A stretch of 64,000 nt of DNA from Azospirillum brasilense (GCF_003349955.1 NZ_QLKQ01000020.1:26844-90843); one strand, 5' to 3'. Shown: positions 38,976 through 48,632, numbered from the stretch's first letter. Notes: generated by a model from the sequence alone, not told the origin. Translations and numbers: made by a program.

Positions 38976-39177
38976 GCCCCTTCGTCCGGCACCATCCCGT
39001 CGCGACCGACGCGGCCTGTTGCATTTCTCCGCGGGCTTGGTACCCTGTCTCGCATCGCCAGCCACGCTGGCCGTAAGCGTTCAACGTCAACCAACGCACT
39101 CAACGATCCTCGCCGATCGGAGTGCGTTCGCGTGTTCGGACGGACGGCCATCGGCGGGGACCAGTGTGGAGCACACC

Positions 39178-40398
39178 ATGGGTCCCCAAACACGGCCGGA
39201 TCAAAGGCCGGCGGTGTCGCGCGATCCGGCGCAGGGCCGCCTGATCGTCCTGACCGCCGTCCTCTTCATCTCCTACCTCTGTGTCGCCCTGTCCCTTCCC
39301 GTCGTGCCGCTGTTCGTGGCCGGGGATCTCGGGATGGGCAATGTCTGGGCCGGGCTGGGCGTGGGAAGCGCCTTCCTCGCCACCATCCTCAGCCGCGGCT
39401 TCGCCGGCGCCGTCTCCGACCGCCAGGGCGCCAAGCGCGCGGTCGGGCGGGGGCTGGCCTTCTATGTGGCCGGCGGGCTGGTTTCGATGGCCGCCGGCCC
39501 TCTGTCGTTCTCGCCCTGGTCGGCCTTTTCCGTGCTGGTGGCGGGCCGCCTGCTCCTCGGCGTCGGTGAAAGCCTCGTCGGGGTCGGGGTGGTCGCCTGG
39601 GGGGTCGGCATCGTCGGCCCGCAGCGCTCGGGCCGCGTGCTGGCGCTGATCGGGGCGGCGCTCTACGGCGCCTTCGCGGCGGGCGGACCGCTGGGGCTGG
39701 CGCTGCTCGACCGCTTCGGTTTCTCCGGCGTCATGGCGGTCAGCGCGCTGCTGCCCGCCCTTGGGCTTCTGGCGATCCGGCGCATGGAGGGAACCCCGGC
39801 CCATCCCGACGCCGAGCGCCCGCCCTTCCGCCGCGTGCTGGGGCGGATCTGGCGGCAGGGCGCCGTCGTCAGCCTCCAGGGCATCGGTTTCGCCGCCATC
39901 GGCGCCTTCTTCTCGCTGCACTTCGTCCACGAGGGCTGGTCCCACGCCGGGCTCGGCCTGACCGCCTTCGGCCTCGGCTTCGTGCTCGTCCGCTTCGCGC
40001 TGGGCCATCTGCCCGATCGCTTCGGTGGGCTGCGCGTGGCGATGGGGTCGCTGGCGGTGGAGGCGGTCGGGCAGGCCCTGCTGTGGAGCGCGGGCGACCC
40101 GGTCACGGCGCTGGCCGGCGCCTTCCTGACGGGGCTCGGCTGCTCGCTGGTCTTCCCCGCCATGGGGCGGGAGGTCGTCCATCTCGTCGAGCCGCATCTC
40201 CGCGGCACCGCGCTCGGCGCCTTCGCGGCCTTCCAGGACGTCGCCTACGGCCTGACCGGGCCGCTGGCCGGGCTGCTCGCCGACCGGGTCGGCTACGGCG
40301 GCGTCTTCCTGCTGGGAAGCGCCGCCGCCGTGCTGGGGTTCCTGACCACCGTCCAGCTGCTCCGCGCGCGGCCGATGGTGAGGACCAGCCCGACCTGA
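39178..40398 (+). CDS. MFS transporter (arabinose efflux-like, YhhS-type)
   Basis: This 406-residue protein of the major facilitator superfamily has about twelve transmembrane helices. Typical signature loops are present: FAGAVSDRQGAKRAVGRGLA between helices 2 and 3, and LGHLPDRFGGLRVAMGS in the second half. It resembles the YhhS/UPF0226 group of efflux proteins. The substrate is unknown. ATG 39178 is supported by a GGAG seven bases upstream; the longer ORF adds non-conserved residues. It is convergent with motB, with stops only five bases apart. Confidence 0.88.
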   Translation: MGPQTRPDQRPAVSRDPAQGRLIVLTAVLFISYLCVALSLPVVPLFVAGDLGMGNVWAGLGVGSAFLATILSRGFAGAVSDRQGAKRAVGRGLAFYVAGGLVSMAAGPLSFSPWSAFSVLVAGRLLLGVGESLVGVGVVAWGVGIVGPQRSGRVLALIGAALYGAFAAGGPLGLALLDRFGFSGVMAVSALLPALGLLAIRRMEGTPAHPDAERPPFRRVLGRIWRQGAVVSLQGIGFAAIGAFFSLHFVHEGWSHAGLGLTAFGLGFVLVRFALGHLPDRFGGLRVAMGSLAVEAVGQALLWSAGDPVTALAGAFLTGLGCSLVFPAMGREVVHLVEPHLRGTALGAFAAFQDVAYGLTGPLAGLLADRVGYGGVFLLGSAAAVLGFLTTVQLLRARPMVRTSPT

Positions 40399-40403
40399 AG
40401 GCG

Positions 40404-41354
40404 CTATTCCCCGGCCGCGGCCTTCAGGAGGATGATGCTGATCCGCCGGTTCTGCGGGGCCAGCGGGTTGGCGGCGTCGAGATGGTCGAGGTCGGCGCGG
40501 CCCTCCACCCGGACGATCCGCCGGGCCGGCACGCCGGCGGCGATCAGCTCGCGGCGGGCGGCGTTGGCGCGGTCGCTGGACAGTTCCCAGTTGCCGTACT
40601 TCGCCCCGTCCGCATAGCCCAGCGCGTCGGTGTGGCCGGTGATGCTGAGGCGGTTGGGCGATGACGCGACGGCGCCGGCGACCAGCCGCATCAGGCGGCG
40701 CCCCTGCTCGTTCATCTGGGCGGAGCCGACGTTGTACATCGACACCTTCGCCTGATCGGTGAGCTGCACGCGCAGGCCGACGGAGGTCTGCTCGATGACC
40801 ACGCTGCCGGCGAGCGCCCCCAGCTCCGGCATCGTCTCCAGCGCCGTGCGCAGGTCGCGCTCGGCCTTCTCCAACCCCTGCTGTTCGCTCAGCGCCGCGG
40901 TCTGGCGGTCGAGCAGCGCCTCCAGCTCCGCCCGCGCGTCGCGGTCCGTCTGGCTCCGGCCGCCGGGCGGGTGGGGCATGGGGTCCTTGCGGCCGGCGGG
41001 CTCGCGGTCGCTCTCGCCCAGCGAGGCGACCACCGGCGGAGCGGCGACCGGCACGCTGTGCTCCCCCGGCGCGTTGGGCGTGGACAATGCCCCCGTCTTG
41101 TCCACCGCCCGCCCGGCGAGCATGCCGTCGGCGCCCGAGTTGGACTGGGACAGGGCCACCGGGTTGAAATAGTCGGCGATGCCTTTGCGCTGCTCCACCG
41201 TGGTGATGTTCATCAGCCACATGATCAGGAAGAAGGTCATCATCGCCGTCACGAAGTCGGCGTAGGCCAGCTTCCAGGCGCTGTTGTGCTCCTCCTCCTC
41301 CTCGCCGTAGCGGCGCTTGATGATGATCGTCGGCTCGATGCGCTTGCGGGCCAT
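40404..41354 (-). CDS. motB: Flagellar motor protein MotB
   Basis: This 316-residue stator protein has one N-terminal transmembrane helix with the proton-carrying aspartate in WKLAYADFVTAMMTFFLIMW (Asp near residue 32). The C-terminal OmpA-type peptidoglycan-binding domain (about residues 185-312) has the motifs ITGHTDALGY and NRRISIILL. A long linker rich in Pro/Arg precedes it. With MotA it forms the proton channel that turns the flagellum. The gene is nine bases downstream of motA on the same strand. Confidence 0.95.
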   Translation of the reverse strand: MARKRIEPTIIIKRRYGEEEEEHNSAWKLAYADFVTAMMTFFLIMWLMNITTVEQRKGIADYFNPVALSQSNSGADGMLAGRAVDKTGALSTPNAPGEHSVPVAAPPVVASLGESDREPAGRKDPMPHPPGGRSQTDRDARAELEALLDRQTAALSEQQGLEKAERDLRTALETMPELGALAGSVVIEQTSVGLRVQLTDQAKVSMYNVGSAQMNEQGRRLMRLVAGAVASSPNRLSITGHTDALGYADGAKYGNWELSSDRANAARRELIAAGVPARRIVRVEGRADLDHLDAANPLAPQNRRISIILLKAAAGE

Positions 41355-41363
41355 GGCGGGGCC

Positions 41364-42251
41364 TCAGGCGGGCTGGCTCGCCTCGCGGGCCTTCGCCTGC
41401 GAGGAGAGGGTGGTGGCGACCTCGACCTCGGCGAGGCTCGGCTGCGTGTCGGCGAACAGCACCTTGCGGGCGAACTCCGCGCAGACCTGCGGGGGGCTGC
41501 CGCGCAGATAGGCGCCCAGCCCCGCGCGCACGCAGATGAACAACGTCAGCTCCGCCTCGCGGCGGTGGCGGGCGGCGGCGGCGATCGGGCCGACCAGCCC
41601 GTAGGACAGCAGCACGCCCAGGAAGGTGCCGGTCAGCGCCCCGCCGATCATGTGGCCCAGCACCTCCGGCGGCTCGCTGATCGCGCTCATGGCGTTGATG
41701 ACGCCCAGCACGGCGGCGACGATGCCCAGCGCCGGCAGGGCGTCGGCCAGGTTCTGCAGCGCCTTCGGCACCTGGTTCAGCTCGCGCCCGATGGTCTCGA
41801 TCTCCTCGTTCATCAGGGCTTCCAGGTCGTGCGGGTTGTCCTGGCCCAGCGCGATCAGGCGCATGTAGTCGCACAGGAAGGTGACGCAGCGCGGCTGGCG
41901 GAAGACCGAGGGGTACTGGGCGAAGATCGGGCTGTCGTCCGGCTTGTCGATGTCGCTCTCGATGTTCGACACGCCCTTGGATTTCGCCTGCCGCAGCAGG
42001 GCGTAGAGCAGGGAGATCAGGTCGAGATACTCGTCCTTGCTGGTGTGCCGCCCGCGCGCCACCGCGCCGATGGTGCGCACGGTGGCGCGCAACACCGCCA
42101 TGGAGTTGGCGATGACGTAGCCGCCGATGCCGGCGCCCACGATGATGACGATCTCCACGGGCTGCCACAGCACGCCCATCCGCCCGCCCATGGCGGCGAA
42201 GCCGCCGAGCACGCTCAGGAAGACCGTGACGATTCCGAACAGCAAACGCAT
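41364..42251 (-). CDS. motA: Flagellar motor stator protein MotA
   Basis: This 295-residue protein has MotA architecture: four transmembrane helices (about residues 2-22, 31-50, 170-192 and 203-225) around a cytoplasmic loop with charged residues near 90-100 that contact FliG. Characteristic sequences are GGFAAMGGRMGVLWQPVEIV and PALGIVAAVLGVINAM. Alphaproteobacterial length is typical. The order motA-motB is conserved. It follows the TPR protein gene by 70 bp, so all three may form one operon. Confidence 0.95.
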   Translation of the reverse strand: MRLLFGIVTVFLSVLGGFAAMGGRMGVLWQPVEIVIIVGAGIGGYVIANSMAVLRATVRTIGAVARGRHTSKDEYLDLISLLYALLRQAKSKGVSNIESDIDKPDDSPIFAQYPSVFRQPRCVTFLCDYMRLIALGQDNPHDLEALMNEEIETIGRELNQVPKALQNLADALPALGIVAAVLGVINAMSAISEPPEVLGHMIGGALTGTFLGVLLSYGLVGPIAAAARHRREAELTLFICVRAGLGAYLRGSPPQVCAEFARKVLFADTQPSLAEVEVATTLSSQAKAREASQPA

Positions 42252-42321
42252 GATGTGTGTCCTCCGGCTCGGCCGAAAAGAGGGATCGGGCTCAGGGAGC
42301 CGTCGTGTGGGGCGGGGGCCG

Positions 42322-44748
42322 TCAGGGTGCTTTCCACCGGCGCAGCACGCCGGCCAGAGCGTCGGCGGCGGCGAGCTGGCCGCCGACCGTGGCGCTGGAC
42401 AGTGGCTTGCCCGCCGGGTCGGGCGGGACGGCCAGGGCGTCGAGCAGACCGGCCCAGCGGGTTCCCGTCAGCGCCTTGCCGTGGCGTTCCGCGGCGGCGG
42501 TGACCGCCGCGTCGTCGCCCGCCCGGAAGGCGGCCAGCGCGTGGAAGGCGATGTCGTCCGGCAGGGGCGTATCCTGCCCGCCCAGCAGCTCGGCGTAGGC
42601 GGCGCGGGCCGCCGGCCATTCGCCGGCCCGGAACAGGCTGTCCGCCCGGATGCGCGCCGCCTCGGGTCCGGTCAGGCCGCGCAGCGCGTCGAAGGCGCGC
42701 ATCGCCTCGCCCTCGGTGGCGAAGGCCTCGGCGCGCAGCAGGGCGCGGCGCTTGGCGGTTTGAGGGTCGGCGGCCTGGGCGTCCGGCGCGGGGCCGGCGG
42801 TGTGGTCCAGCACGGCCAGCGCCTCCGCTCCACGGCCGGCGTCGAGCAGCACGCGGGCCAGCTCCAGCCCGACCGCCGCGCGCTCGGCGCCGCGCGCGGT
42901 CTCGGCGACGGTGTGGAGCAGGCGCGCGGCCTCCAGCGTGAAGCCGCCGCGGGCCAGCAGCCGGGCGAGCCGGCGCTGCCGCGTTCCGGCATCGTCATCG
43001 GTCAGCGCCACCGTGCGGCCGTAGCGCAGCTGGAGGGACAGCGCGTCGAGCGCGCTGCCCGGAGTCGTCTCCAGATGGCCGATGACCGCGTCGAGAAGCC
43101 CGCGCCCGGTGGTCAGCGCCGCGCGCCCGCGCGCCGTCGCGCCGAAGCGGCGGCCGAGCAGGCCGAAGATGTCGAGTGCGGCGTCGATCCGCCCGGCGCG
43201 GGTGTAGGCGGCGCCCAGCGCGGCCAGCGCGTCCGTCTCCACATCGCCGCCGCGCCAGGCGTAGCGCAGGCTTTCCAGCTCCGCGATGGCGCCGGGATCG
43301 TCCAAAGCGCCGCTGGCCAGCCGCAGCTCGATGGAGCGCACCTGCGCGCGATGGCCGTAGAGGTTGGGCAGGGCGGCGGCCCGCTTGTAATGGGCCAGCG
43401 CCTCCGCCGTCTCGTTGTGCAGCTCCGCCAGACGGCCGCGGAAGAAGTCGAGCCGCCCGTCGGCGGAGCCGATGCCGTCCAGCGTGATCATCTCCAGCAC
43501 GATCAGGTTCAGCGCCGCACCGTCCGCCGCCTCGCCCGCCGATTCGGCGAGCAGGGTGAGCAGACGGCCGCGCAGGTCGGCGGGGTAGGACAGCAGGCGC
43601 TTGAGCGCGATCGGCAGGCTCGATTTCGCCGCGGTCCAGCGGCCGGGAGCCAGGGTGGCGCTGCGCCAGACGTGGTGGTCGGCGGCGGCGGTGGTGGGCT
43701 GGGCGCGGACGAACTGGCTGTCGTCGGGGTCGGCGGTGCCGTCCAGCGCGCGGAAGGCGTCGCGCAGCAGGCGCAGCTCGTAGCGCTGGTCCGGCCCCGG
43801 CGTCAGGCTCTCCGCGGCGTCCAGCGCGGCGCGGCCCTCCTCCGGCAAGGCGCGGGCCAGCGTGAAGCGGGCCATGGCGAGCAGCGCGTCCACCCGCGCG
43901 CGGCCCTGGCTCTCGGCGATGCGCTGCTCCAGATGCTGCTTGCGAGCGGGGTAATCGTCGCCGGCCCAGGCGTCCAGGTCGAAGGCGCGGATCGGTGGGT
44001 CGGCCTGAACGGTGGGGTCCGGGGCCACGGCCGGCGGCACGGCTGTTGGCGGCACGGCGGCCACCGTCTTGGCCGGTTCCGGCTTCGGTGGGGCGGGGGG
44101 CGGGGCCTTGGCGGCCGGTTGCGGCTGACCCGGTGGTGGTGACTGCACCGCGGGCGGCGCCTGCACGACCGGCTGCGCCTGGGCGCTGGCGACCGGGTTC
44201 AGCCGCTCGGTGAGGCTGATGGGCGCCGCTTGGACGGGCGCTGTTGGAACAGGCGCCGGTGCGGGAACCGGCGGCGCGATCACAGGGAACACCGACGCGC
44301 CGGGCGCCTCGGCCAGCAGAACGCCCTCGGACGCCGGGACCGGGGCGCCGGGCTTGCGCGCCGGGCGCGGCGGGTCGGCCACGTCGATGAAGGTGATCCG
44401 CCGCTCCCGGCGCACGGAGACGCGGGCGCCGCAGGGCCACTCCATCGTCAGGCTGCGCCCGTCCTCCGCCGTCTGGAAGCCGGTCAGCCGCCGCGAATAG
44501 GTGCCGTTCAGCGCCGCCAGGGGCCAGGGGACCGGTTGCGAAAAGGCGATGCGTCCGCCGCAGCTCCCCACATCGACGGCCGGAGCGCCCTGCGCGTTGA
44601 CCAGCGCCAGGCGCGAGAAGTCGGCGTGGTCCCCCGTCTGCACGGTGATGGGGGCGGGGATGGAGTCCGCGGCGCTCGCGGGCGCGGTGAGGGCGGTGGT
44701 GACCGACAGCAGGGCCAGGGAGATGGACAGGGTCCGGCAGGGATGCAT
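42322..44748 (-). CDS. TPR-rich periplasmic protein of the flagellar cluster
   Basis: This 808-residue protein has a signal peptide (cleavage near residue 27 after ASA). An N-terminal beta domain (about 30-130) resembles AMIN-like folds. A Pro/Ala-rich linker (about 130-250) follows, and a long alpha-helical solenoid of TPR-like repeats runs from about 255 to the end. Proteins of this layout occur next to motAB in alphaproteobacteria. A role in stator or motor assembly in the periplasm is likely but unproven. It is transcribed with motA-motB and divergent from flgF. Confidence 0.75.
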   Translation of the reverse strand: MHPCRTLSISLALLSVTTALTAPASAADSIPAPITVQTGDHADFSRLALVNAQGAPAVDVGSCGGRIAFSQPVPWPLAALNGTYSRRLTGFQTAEDGRSLTMEWPCGARVSVRRERRITFIDVADPPRPARKPGAPVPASEGVLLAEAPGASVFPVIAPPVPAPAPVPTAPVQAAPISLTERLNPVASAQAQPVVQAPPAVQSPPPGQPQPAAKAPPPAPPKPEPAKTVAAVPPTAVPPAVAPDPTVQADPPIRAFDLDAWAGDDYPARKQHLEQRIAESQGRARVDALLAMARFTLARALPEEGRAALDAAESLTPGPDQRYELRLLRDAFRALDGTADPDDSQFVRAQPTTAAADHHVWRSATLAPGRWTAAKSSLPIALKRLLSYPADLRGRLLTLLAESAGEAADGAALNLIVLEMITLDGIGSADGRLDFFRGRLAELHNETAEALAHYKRAAALPNLYGHRAQVRSIELRLASGALDDPGAIAELESLRYAWRGGDVETDALAALGAAYTRAGRIDAALDIFGLLGRRFGATARGRAALTTGRGLLDAVIGHLETTPGSALDALSLQLRYGRTVALTDDDAGTRQRRLARLLARGGFTLEAARLLHTVAETARGAERAAVGLELARVLLDAGRGAEALAVLDHTAGPAPDAQAADPQTAKRRALLRAEAFATEGEAMRAFDALRGLTGPEAARIRADSLFRAGEWPAARAAYAELLGGQDTPLPDDIAFHALAAFRAGDDAAVTAAAERHGKALTGTRWAGLLDALAVPPDPAGKPLSSATVGGQLAAADALAGVLRRWKAP

Positions 44749-44891
44749 CGCGACTGCCCCAAATTTTATCTAAATCGGAATCAAATCCCCCAAGACACCG
44801 GTCAGTTTCCGTCGCGGCGCCTCAGGTTGAAACCCGGCTTTAAACTGCATCACCTAGGTTAAGGCGGCGTTCAAACCGAAGGTGTCCGGCG

Positions 44892-45620
44892 ATGGAGAAT
44901 CCCCTTTACATTGGATTGTCGCGGCAAGTGGCCTTGCGTCGGCAGCTCGATGTCGTGGCGAACAACATCGCCAACATGAACACTGCGGGATTCCGCGGGG
45001 AACGCATGCTGTTCGAAGCGGCGATGGAGCGCGGCGGGATGAAGCCGTCGGACAAGATCGCCTTCACCATCGACCGCGCCACCTACACCGACTTCACCCC
45101 GGGCAGCCTGAAGCCGACCGACAACCCCTACGACGTGGCGCTGGACGGCGACGGCTGGCTCCAGGTGCAGACTCCGGACGGCCCGCGCTACACCCGCGAC
45201 GGGCGGATGCGGCGCGACGTGGACGGGCAGCTCGTGAACGCCGGCGGCTTCCCCTATCTGGACGACAACCAGCAACCCATCGTCATCCCGGCCGACCGCG
45301 GCCGGATGGAGATCGGCACCGACGGGCTGGTTTCCGCCGACAACGAGATGATCGCCCGTCTGCGCGTCGTCCGCTTCGAGAGCCCGCAGGCGCTGGCCCA
45401 GACCGGTGACGTGCTGTTCGACGCCGTGGACGCCCAGCCGTTGCCGGCCCCCGACACCCGGATCGTCCAGGGCAAGGTCGAGCAATCCAACGTCCAGTCC
45501 ATCGCCGAGATGTCGCGGATGATGGAGCTGACGCGCGACTACCAGTCGGTCACCCGCATGATGGACGACGGGCAGGACCTGCTGCGCTCCGCCATCAACC
45601 GCCTCGGCAAATCCGCTTAA
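44892..45620 (+). CDS. flgF: Flagellar basal-body rod protein FlgF
   Basis: This 242-residue protein forms part of the proximal rod. It has the rod/hook N-terminal helix (RQLDVVANNIANMNTAGFRG) and the C-terminal counterpart (QSNVQSIAEMSRMMELTRDY). It is slightly shorter than FlgG and lies directly before flgG with an 18-bp gap. The order flgF-flgG-flgA-flgH is typical for alphaproteobacteria. Divergence from the TPR gene leaves a 143-bp AT-richer promoter region upstream. Confidence 0.95.
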   Translation: MENPLYIGLSRQVALRRQLDVVANNIANMNTAGFRGERMLFEAAMERGGMKPSDKIAFTIDRATYTDFTPGSLKPTDNPYDVALDGDGWLQVQTPDGPRYTRDGRMRRDVDGQLVNAGGFPYLDDNQQPIVIPADRGRMEIGTDGLVSADNEMIARLRVVRFESPQALAQTGDVLFDAVDAQPLPAPDTRIVQGKVEQSNVQSIAEMSRMMELTRDYQSVTRMMDDGQDLLRSAINRLGKSA

Positions 45621-45638
45621 AACCAGGAGATTGCGTCC

Positions 45639-46424
45639 ATGCGCGTGCTCAGCATCGCTTCGACCGGCATGATGGCCCAGCAGTTGAACGTCGAGGTCAT
45701 CTCCAACAACATCGCCAACATCAACACCACGGCCTTCAAGCGCGGGCGCGCCGAGTTCCAGGACCTGATGTACCAGTCGGAACGGCGCCAGGGCAGCCAG
45801 TCCACCGACGCCGGCACCATCATCCCGACCGGCATCGAGGTCGGCCTCGGCGTGCGTCCGGGGGCGGTCAACCGCATCAACACGACCGGCAACCTGACCT
45901 CGACCGGGAACGAACTGGACCTCGCCATCGAAGGGCGCGGCTACTTCAACATCCGTATGCCGGCGGGCGAGACCGCCTACACCCGCGCCGGCGGCTTCAA
46001 GCTGTCGCCGGAGGGCACCATCGTGACCAGCGACGGCCACCCGGTGCTGCCGGAGGTCACCGTGCCGCAGGGCACGCGGGAAATCGCGGTGAACAGCTCC
46101 GGCGAGGTGCAGGCCTTCGTCGACGGGCAGACCCGCCCGCGCGTGCTGGGCCAGCTCGTGATGACCGTGTTCGTCAACGAATCCGGGCTGGAGGCGATGG
46201 GCGACAACCTCTTCCGCGCCACCCCCGCCTCGGGCGAGCCGCAGGACGGCACCGGCGGGCAGGCGGGCTTCGGCACCATCCGGCAGAAGTATCTGGAATC
46301 CTCCAACGTCAACGTCGTCCAGGAGATCACCGAACTCATCTCCGCCCAGCGCGCCTACGAGATGAACGCGAAGGTGGTCGAGGCCGGCGACCAGATGGCC
46401 TCCACCCTCTCCAACATGCGGTGA
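45639..46424 (+). CDS. flgG: Flagellar basal-body rod protein FlgG
   Basis: This 261-residue distal rod protein has the canonical length. The N-terminal LNVEVISNNIANINTTAFKR and C-terminal ESSNVNVVQEITELISAQRA motifs are near-invariant for the family. The rod-specific segment (QSTDAGTIIPTGIEVGLGV) distinguishes it from FlgF. A CAGGAGA ribosome site precedes the ATG. The stop overlaps the possible GTG start of flgA. Confidence 0.97.
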   Translation: MRVLSIASTGMMAQQLNVEVISNNIANINTTAFKRGRAEFQDLMYQSERRQGSQSTDAGTIIPTGIEVGLGVRPGAVNRINTTGNLTSTGNELDLAIEGRGYFNIRMPAGETAYTRAGGFKLSPEGTIVTSDGHPVLPEVTVPQGTREIAVNSSGEVQAFVDGQTRPRVLGQLVMTVFVNESGLEAMGDNLFRATPASGEPQDGTGGQAGFGTIRQKYLESSNVNVVQEITELISAQRAYEMNAKVVEAGDQMASTLSNMR

Positions 46425-47149
46425 CCGCCATGCGGCGTTCCGTTCGTCATCTGGCCGGGCTCGCGGTCGTCCTGCATCTGCTCGGCGCGCCCGTCCAGGC
46501 GGCGTATCTCTCCGACGGCGAGGGAGCGGTGGAGGCGCTGCTGGCGCAGGAGCTGGCGGCCTCGCTCGGCCCGGCGGTGCCGCCGGACGCGCGGGTCTCG
46601 CTGGTGCTGACCGTGCCCTTCTCCGGTCCGGTGGAGGCGGTGCGCGATCTGTCCTACGACCCGCGCGGCGGGCTGGTCCGCGCGCTGGTGAGCAGCAACG
46701 GACGAATCGTCGAGGTCAAGGCCAAGGCCGACATCATGGTCGAGGTGCCGGTGCCGACGCGCCGCATCCTGACCGGCGAGGTGATCGCCGACAGCGACCT
46801 GACCACCATCCCGATGCCGCTGGAGCGGCTGAACGGCGCCGTCGTCACCTCCCGCGACAGCCTCGCCGGGCTGGCCAGCCGCCGCCAGCTCTCCGCCGGG
46901 CGGCTGATCCAGACCTCGGCGGTCGGCGCCCCGCTGGTGGTCCAGCGCAACAAGCCGGTCAGCCTCGTCTACGAGGACGGGCCGCTGCAGCTGATGGCGC
47001 GCGGCCGCGCTTTGCAGGACGGCGGGGTGGGGGAACTGGTGCGGGTGATGAACGTCGCCAGCAACATCGTCGTCACCGGCACCATCACCGGCCCGCAGAC
47101 CGTCACCGTCGCCGGCGCGCCGGCTTTGGAAAGCCAGCCCCCTCCCTAA
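46421..47149 (+). CDS. flgA: Flagella basal body P-ring formation protein FlgA
   Basis: This protein of about 240 residues has a signal peptide (HLAGLAVVLHLLGAPVQA) and a C-terminal SAF/ChapFlgA domain (about residues 115-240, with RRILTGEVIADSDLT and VRVMNVASNIVVTGTI). It is the periplasmic chaperone for P-ring assembly. GTG 46421 overlaps the flgG stop; ATG 46430 three codons later is an equally good start. A GC-rich repeat separates it from flgH. Confidence 0.9.
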   Translation: MTAMRRSVRHLAGLAVVLHLLGAPVQAAYLSDGEGAVEALLAQELAASLGPAVPPDARVSLVLTVPFSGPVEAVRDLSYDPRGGLVRALVSSNGRIVEVKAKADIMVEVPVPTRRILTGEVIADSDLTTIPMPLERLNGAVVTSRDSLAGLASRRQLSAGRLIQTSAVGAPLVVQRNKPVSLVYEDGPLQLMARGRALQDGGVGELVRVMNVASNIVVTGTITGPQTVTVAGAPALESQPPP

Positions 47150-47245
47150 CCCTCCCCCTCTGCGAGGTGGAGGGGACGGACCCCGCTTCGCGGAAGGCAC
47201 CCTCTCCCTCGCAGAGGGGGAGGGCTGGGGAGGGGGCTCGCCTCT
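47138..47245. repeat. GC-rich intergenic inverted-repeat element (flgA-flgH)
   Basis: Two arms with CCCTCCCTAACCCTCCCCC on the left and GGGGGAGGGCTGGGGAGGGG on the right form a long hairpin, with inner stem CTCTGCGAG / CTCGCAGAG. Similar elements occur at 48745-48872 and at the window's right end. The left end overlaps the last codons of flgA. Confidence 0.8.
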
Positions 47246-47278
47246 GCGCCCGTAAGGCTCCAATCAAGGACACCACCC

Positions 47279-48025
47279 ATGCGCACCCAGCCGCCCCACC
47301 GCATCCTGCTTCCCTTCCTCGCCCTGACGGTGGCGCTCGCCGGTTGCGGGCGGCTGGCCGACGTGGGGCAGGCGCCGCGTCTGTCGGAAATCTCCAACCC
47401 CGCCATGGCGCCGGAGGCGCGGGTCATCTCCATGCCGATGCCGCGACCCAACACCAACGAGCAGGTGCCGAGTTCGCTGTGGCGCACCGGGTCCCGCGAC
47501 TTCTTCCGCGACCCGCGGGCCAAGCAGGTGGGCGACCTGCTGACCGTCATCATCAACATCGCCGATCAGGCGCAGTTGCAGAACCAGACGCAGCGCCAGC
47601 GCTCCAACGCCGAATCGGCGGGCGTGCCGAACTTCTTCGGGCTGGAGTCGCGGCTGCCCGCCGTGCTGCCCGACGCGGTGAACCCGTCCAGCCTCGTCGA
47701 CATGGACAGCTCCTCCTCCTCCTCCGGCACCGGGACGATCCAGCGCAACGAGCGCATCGCCATGCGCGCCGCGGCGGTGGTGACCGAGGTGCTGCCCAAC
47801 GGCAACTTCGTGATCGCCGGCCGGCAGGAGGTGCGGGTGAACTACGAACTGCGCGAGATGCGCATCGCCGGGGTCATCCGGCCCGAGGACATCACCAACG
47901 TGAACACCATCGACTACGACAAGATCGCCGAGGCGCGGATCACCTACGGCGGGCGCGGCCAGATCACCGACGTCCAGCAGCCGCGCTACGGCCAGCAGGT
48001 CTTCGACATCATCATGCCCTTCTGA
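47279..48025 (+). CDS. flgH: Flagellar L-ring protein FlgH
   Basis: This 248-residue outer-membrane lipoprotein of the basal body has a lipobox in LTVALAGCG (Cys near residue 23). Typical FlgH motifs are FRDPRAKQVGDLLTVIINI and the C-terminal FVIAGRQEVRVNYELREMRI and VRPEDI-type IRPEDITNVNTIDYDKIAEA. It anchors the rotating rod at the outer membrane. The next gene begins 17 bp later. Confidence 0.95.
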   Translation: MRTQPPHRILLPFLALTVALAGCGRLADVGQAPRLSEISNPAMAPEARVISMPMPRPNTNEQVPSSLWRTGSRDFFRDPRAKQVGDLLTVIINIADQAQLQNQTQRQRSNAESAGVPNFFGLESRLPAVLPDAVNPSSLVDMDSSSSSSGTGTIQRNERIAMRAAAVVTEVLPNGNFVIAGRQEVRVNYELREMRIAGVIRPEDITNVNTIDYDKIAEARITYGGRGQITDVQQPRYGQQVFDIIMPF

Positions 48026-48042
48026 GTGGGGGAGACGCGACC

Positions 48043-48537
48043 ATGCCGCAACGCCCCGGACCCAGCCGATACTCGGTCTTCGTGCTCTGCGCCGCCCTGG
48101 CGGCGGCGGTCGGCTACGGCATCGGGCGCCTGCAACTGACGCTCGGCGCCGAGGAGAAGGCCGTGGAGCAGACGGCCGGCGCCGGGCCCGACTTGCCCAG
48201 CGACGGTCCCGGCCCCTTCTATGTGGAGGTCGGGCAATTGATGGTGCCGGTGCTGGTGGAAGGCCGGACCAACGCCTTCATCCTGACCCAGATCACCCTG
48301 CAGACGGGCAGCGTCGAGCAATCCAACCTGCTGCGCCGCCATCTGCCCCACGCGCGCAACGCCCTGTTGCAGGCCCTGTTCGGCATGGCGGGGGCGGGCG
48401 CCTTCGACGGCCCGTCGGTCGATCCCGCCGCCGTCGCCAAATCCCTGAAGCAGGCCGCCGCCGAACAGCTCGGCCCCGACCTCGTGCGGGGCGTGCTGAT
48501 CGACCGTCTGATGCGCCAGGAAAACACCCGGCTGTAA
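48043..48537 (+). CDS. Flagellar basal body-associated FliL-like protein
   Basis: This 164-residue protein has a single N-terminal membrane anchor (SVFVLCAALAAAVGYGIG) and a C-terminal domain with FliL-like pattern (FYVEVGQLMVPVLVEGRTNA, then LGPDLVRGVLIDRLMRQ). FliL stabilises stators around the motor. A second, more typical FliL is encoded at 57660-58160, so this is a divergent paralogue or a related flgH-linked protein. It ends the flgF-A-H operon before a terminator. Confidence 0.7.
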   Translation: MPQRPGPSRYSVFVLCAALAAAVGYGIGRLQLTLGAEEKAVEQTAGAGPDLPSDGPGPFYVEVGQLMVPVLVEGRTNAFILTQITLQTGSVEQSNLLRRHLPHARNALLQALFGMAGAGAFDGPSVDPAAVAKSLKQAAAEQLGPDLVRGVLIDRLMRQENTRL

Positions 48538-48565
48538 TCCGCCCGATCCCGGTTCGCTCCGTCAG

Positions 48566-48598
48566 CCCCTCCCCCGTGCCCAGCGGGGGAGGGGTTTT
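48566..48598 (+). terminator. Rho-independent terminator of the flgF-flgH operon
   Basis: CCCCTCCCCC (48566-48575) pairs with GGGGGAGGGG (48585-48594) and is followed by TTTT. Confidence 0.88.
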
Positions 48599-48632
48599 GC
48601 GTTGGTGTGCGGCAAAACGTCCAAAACGACAA

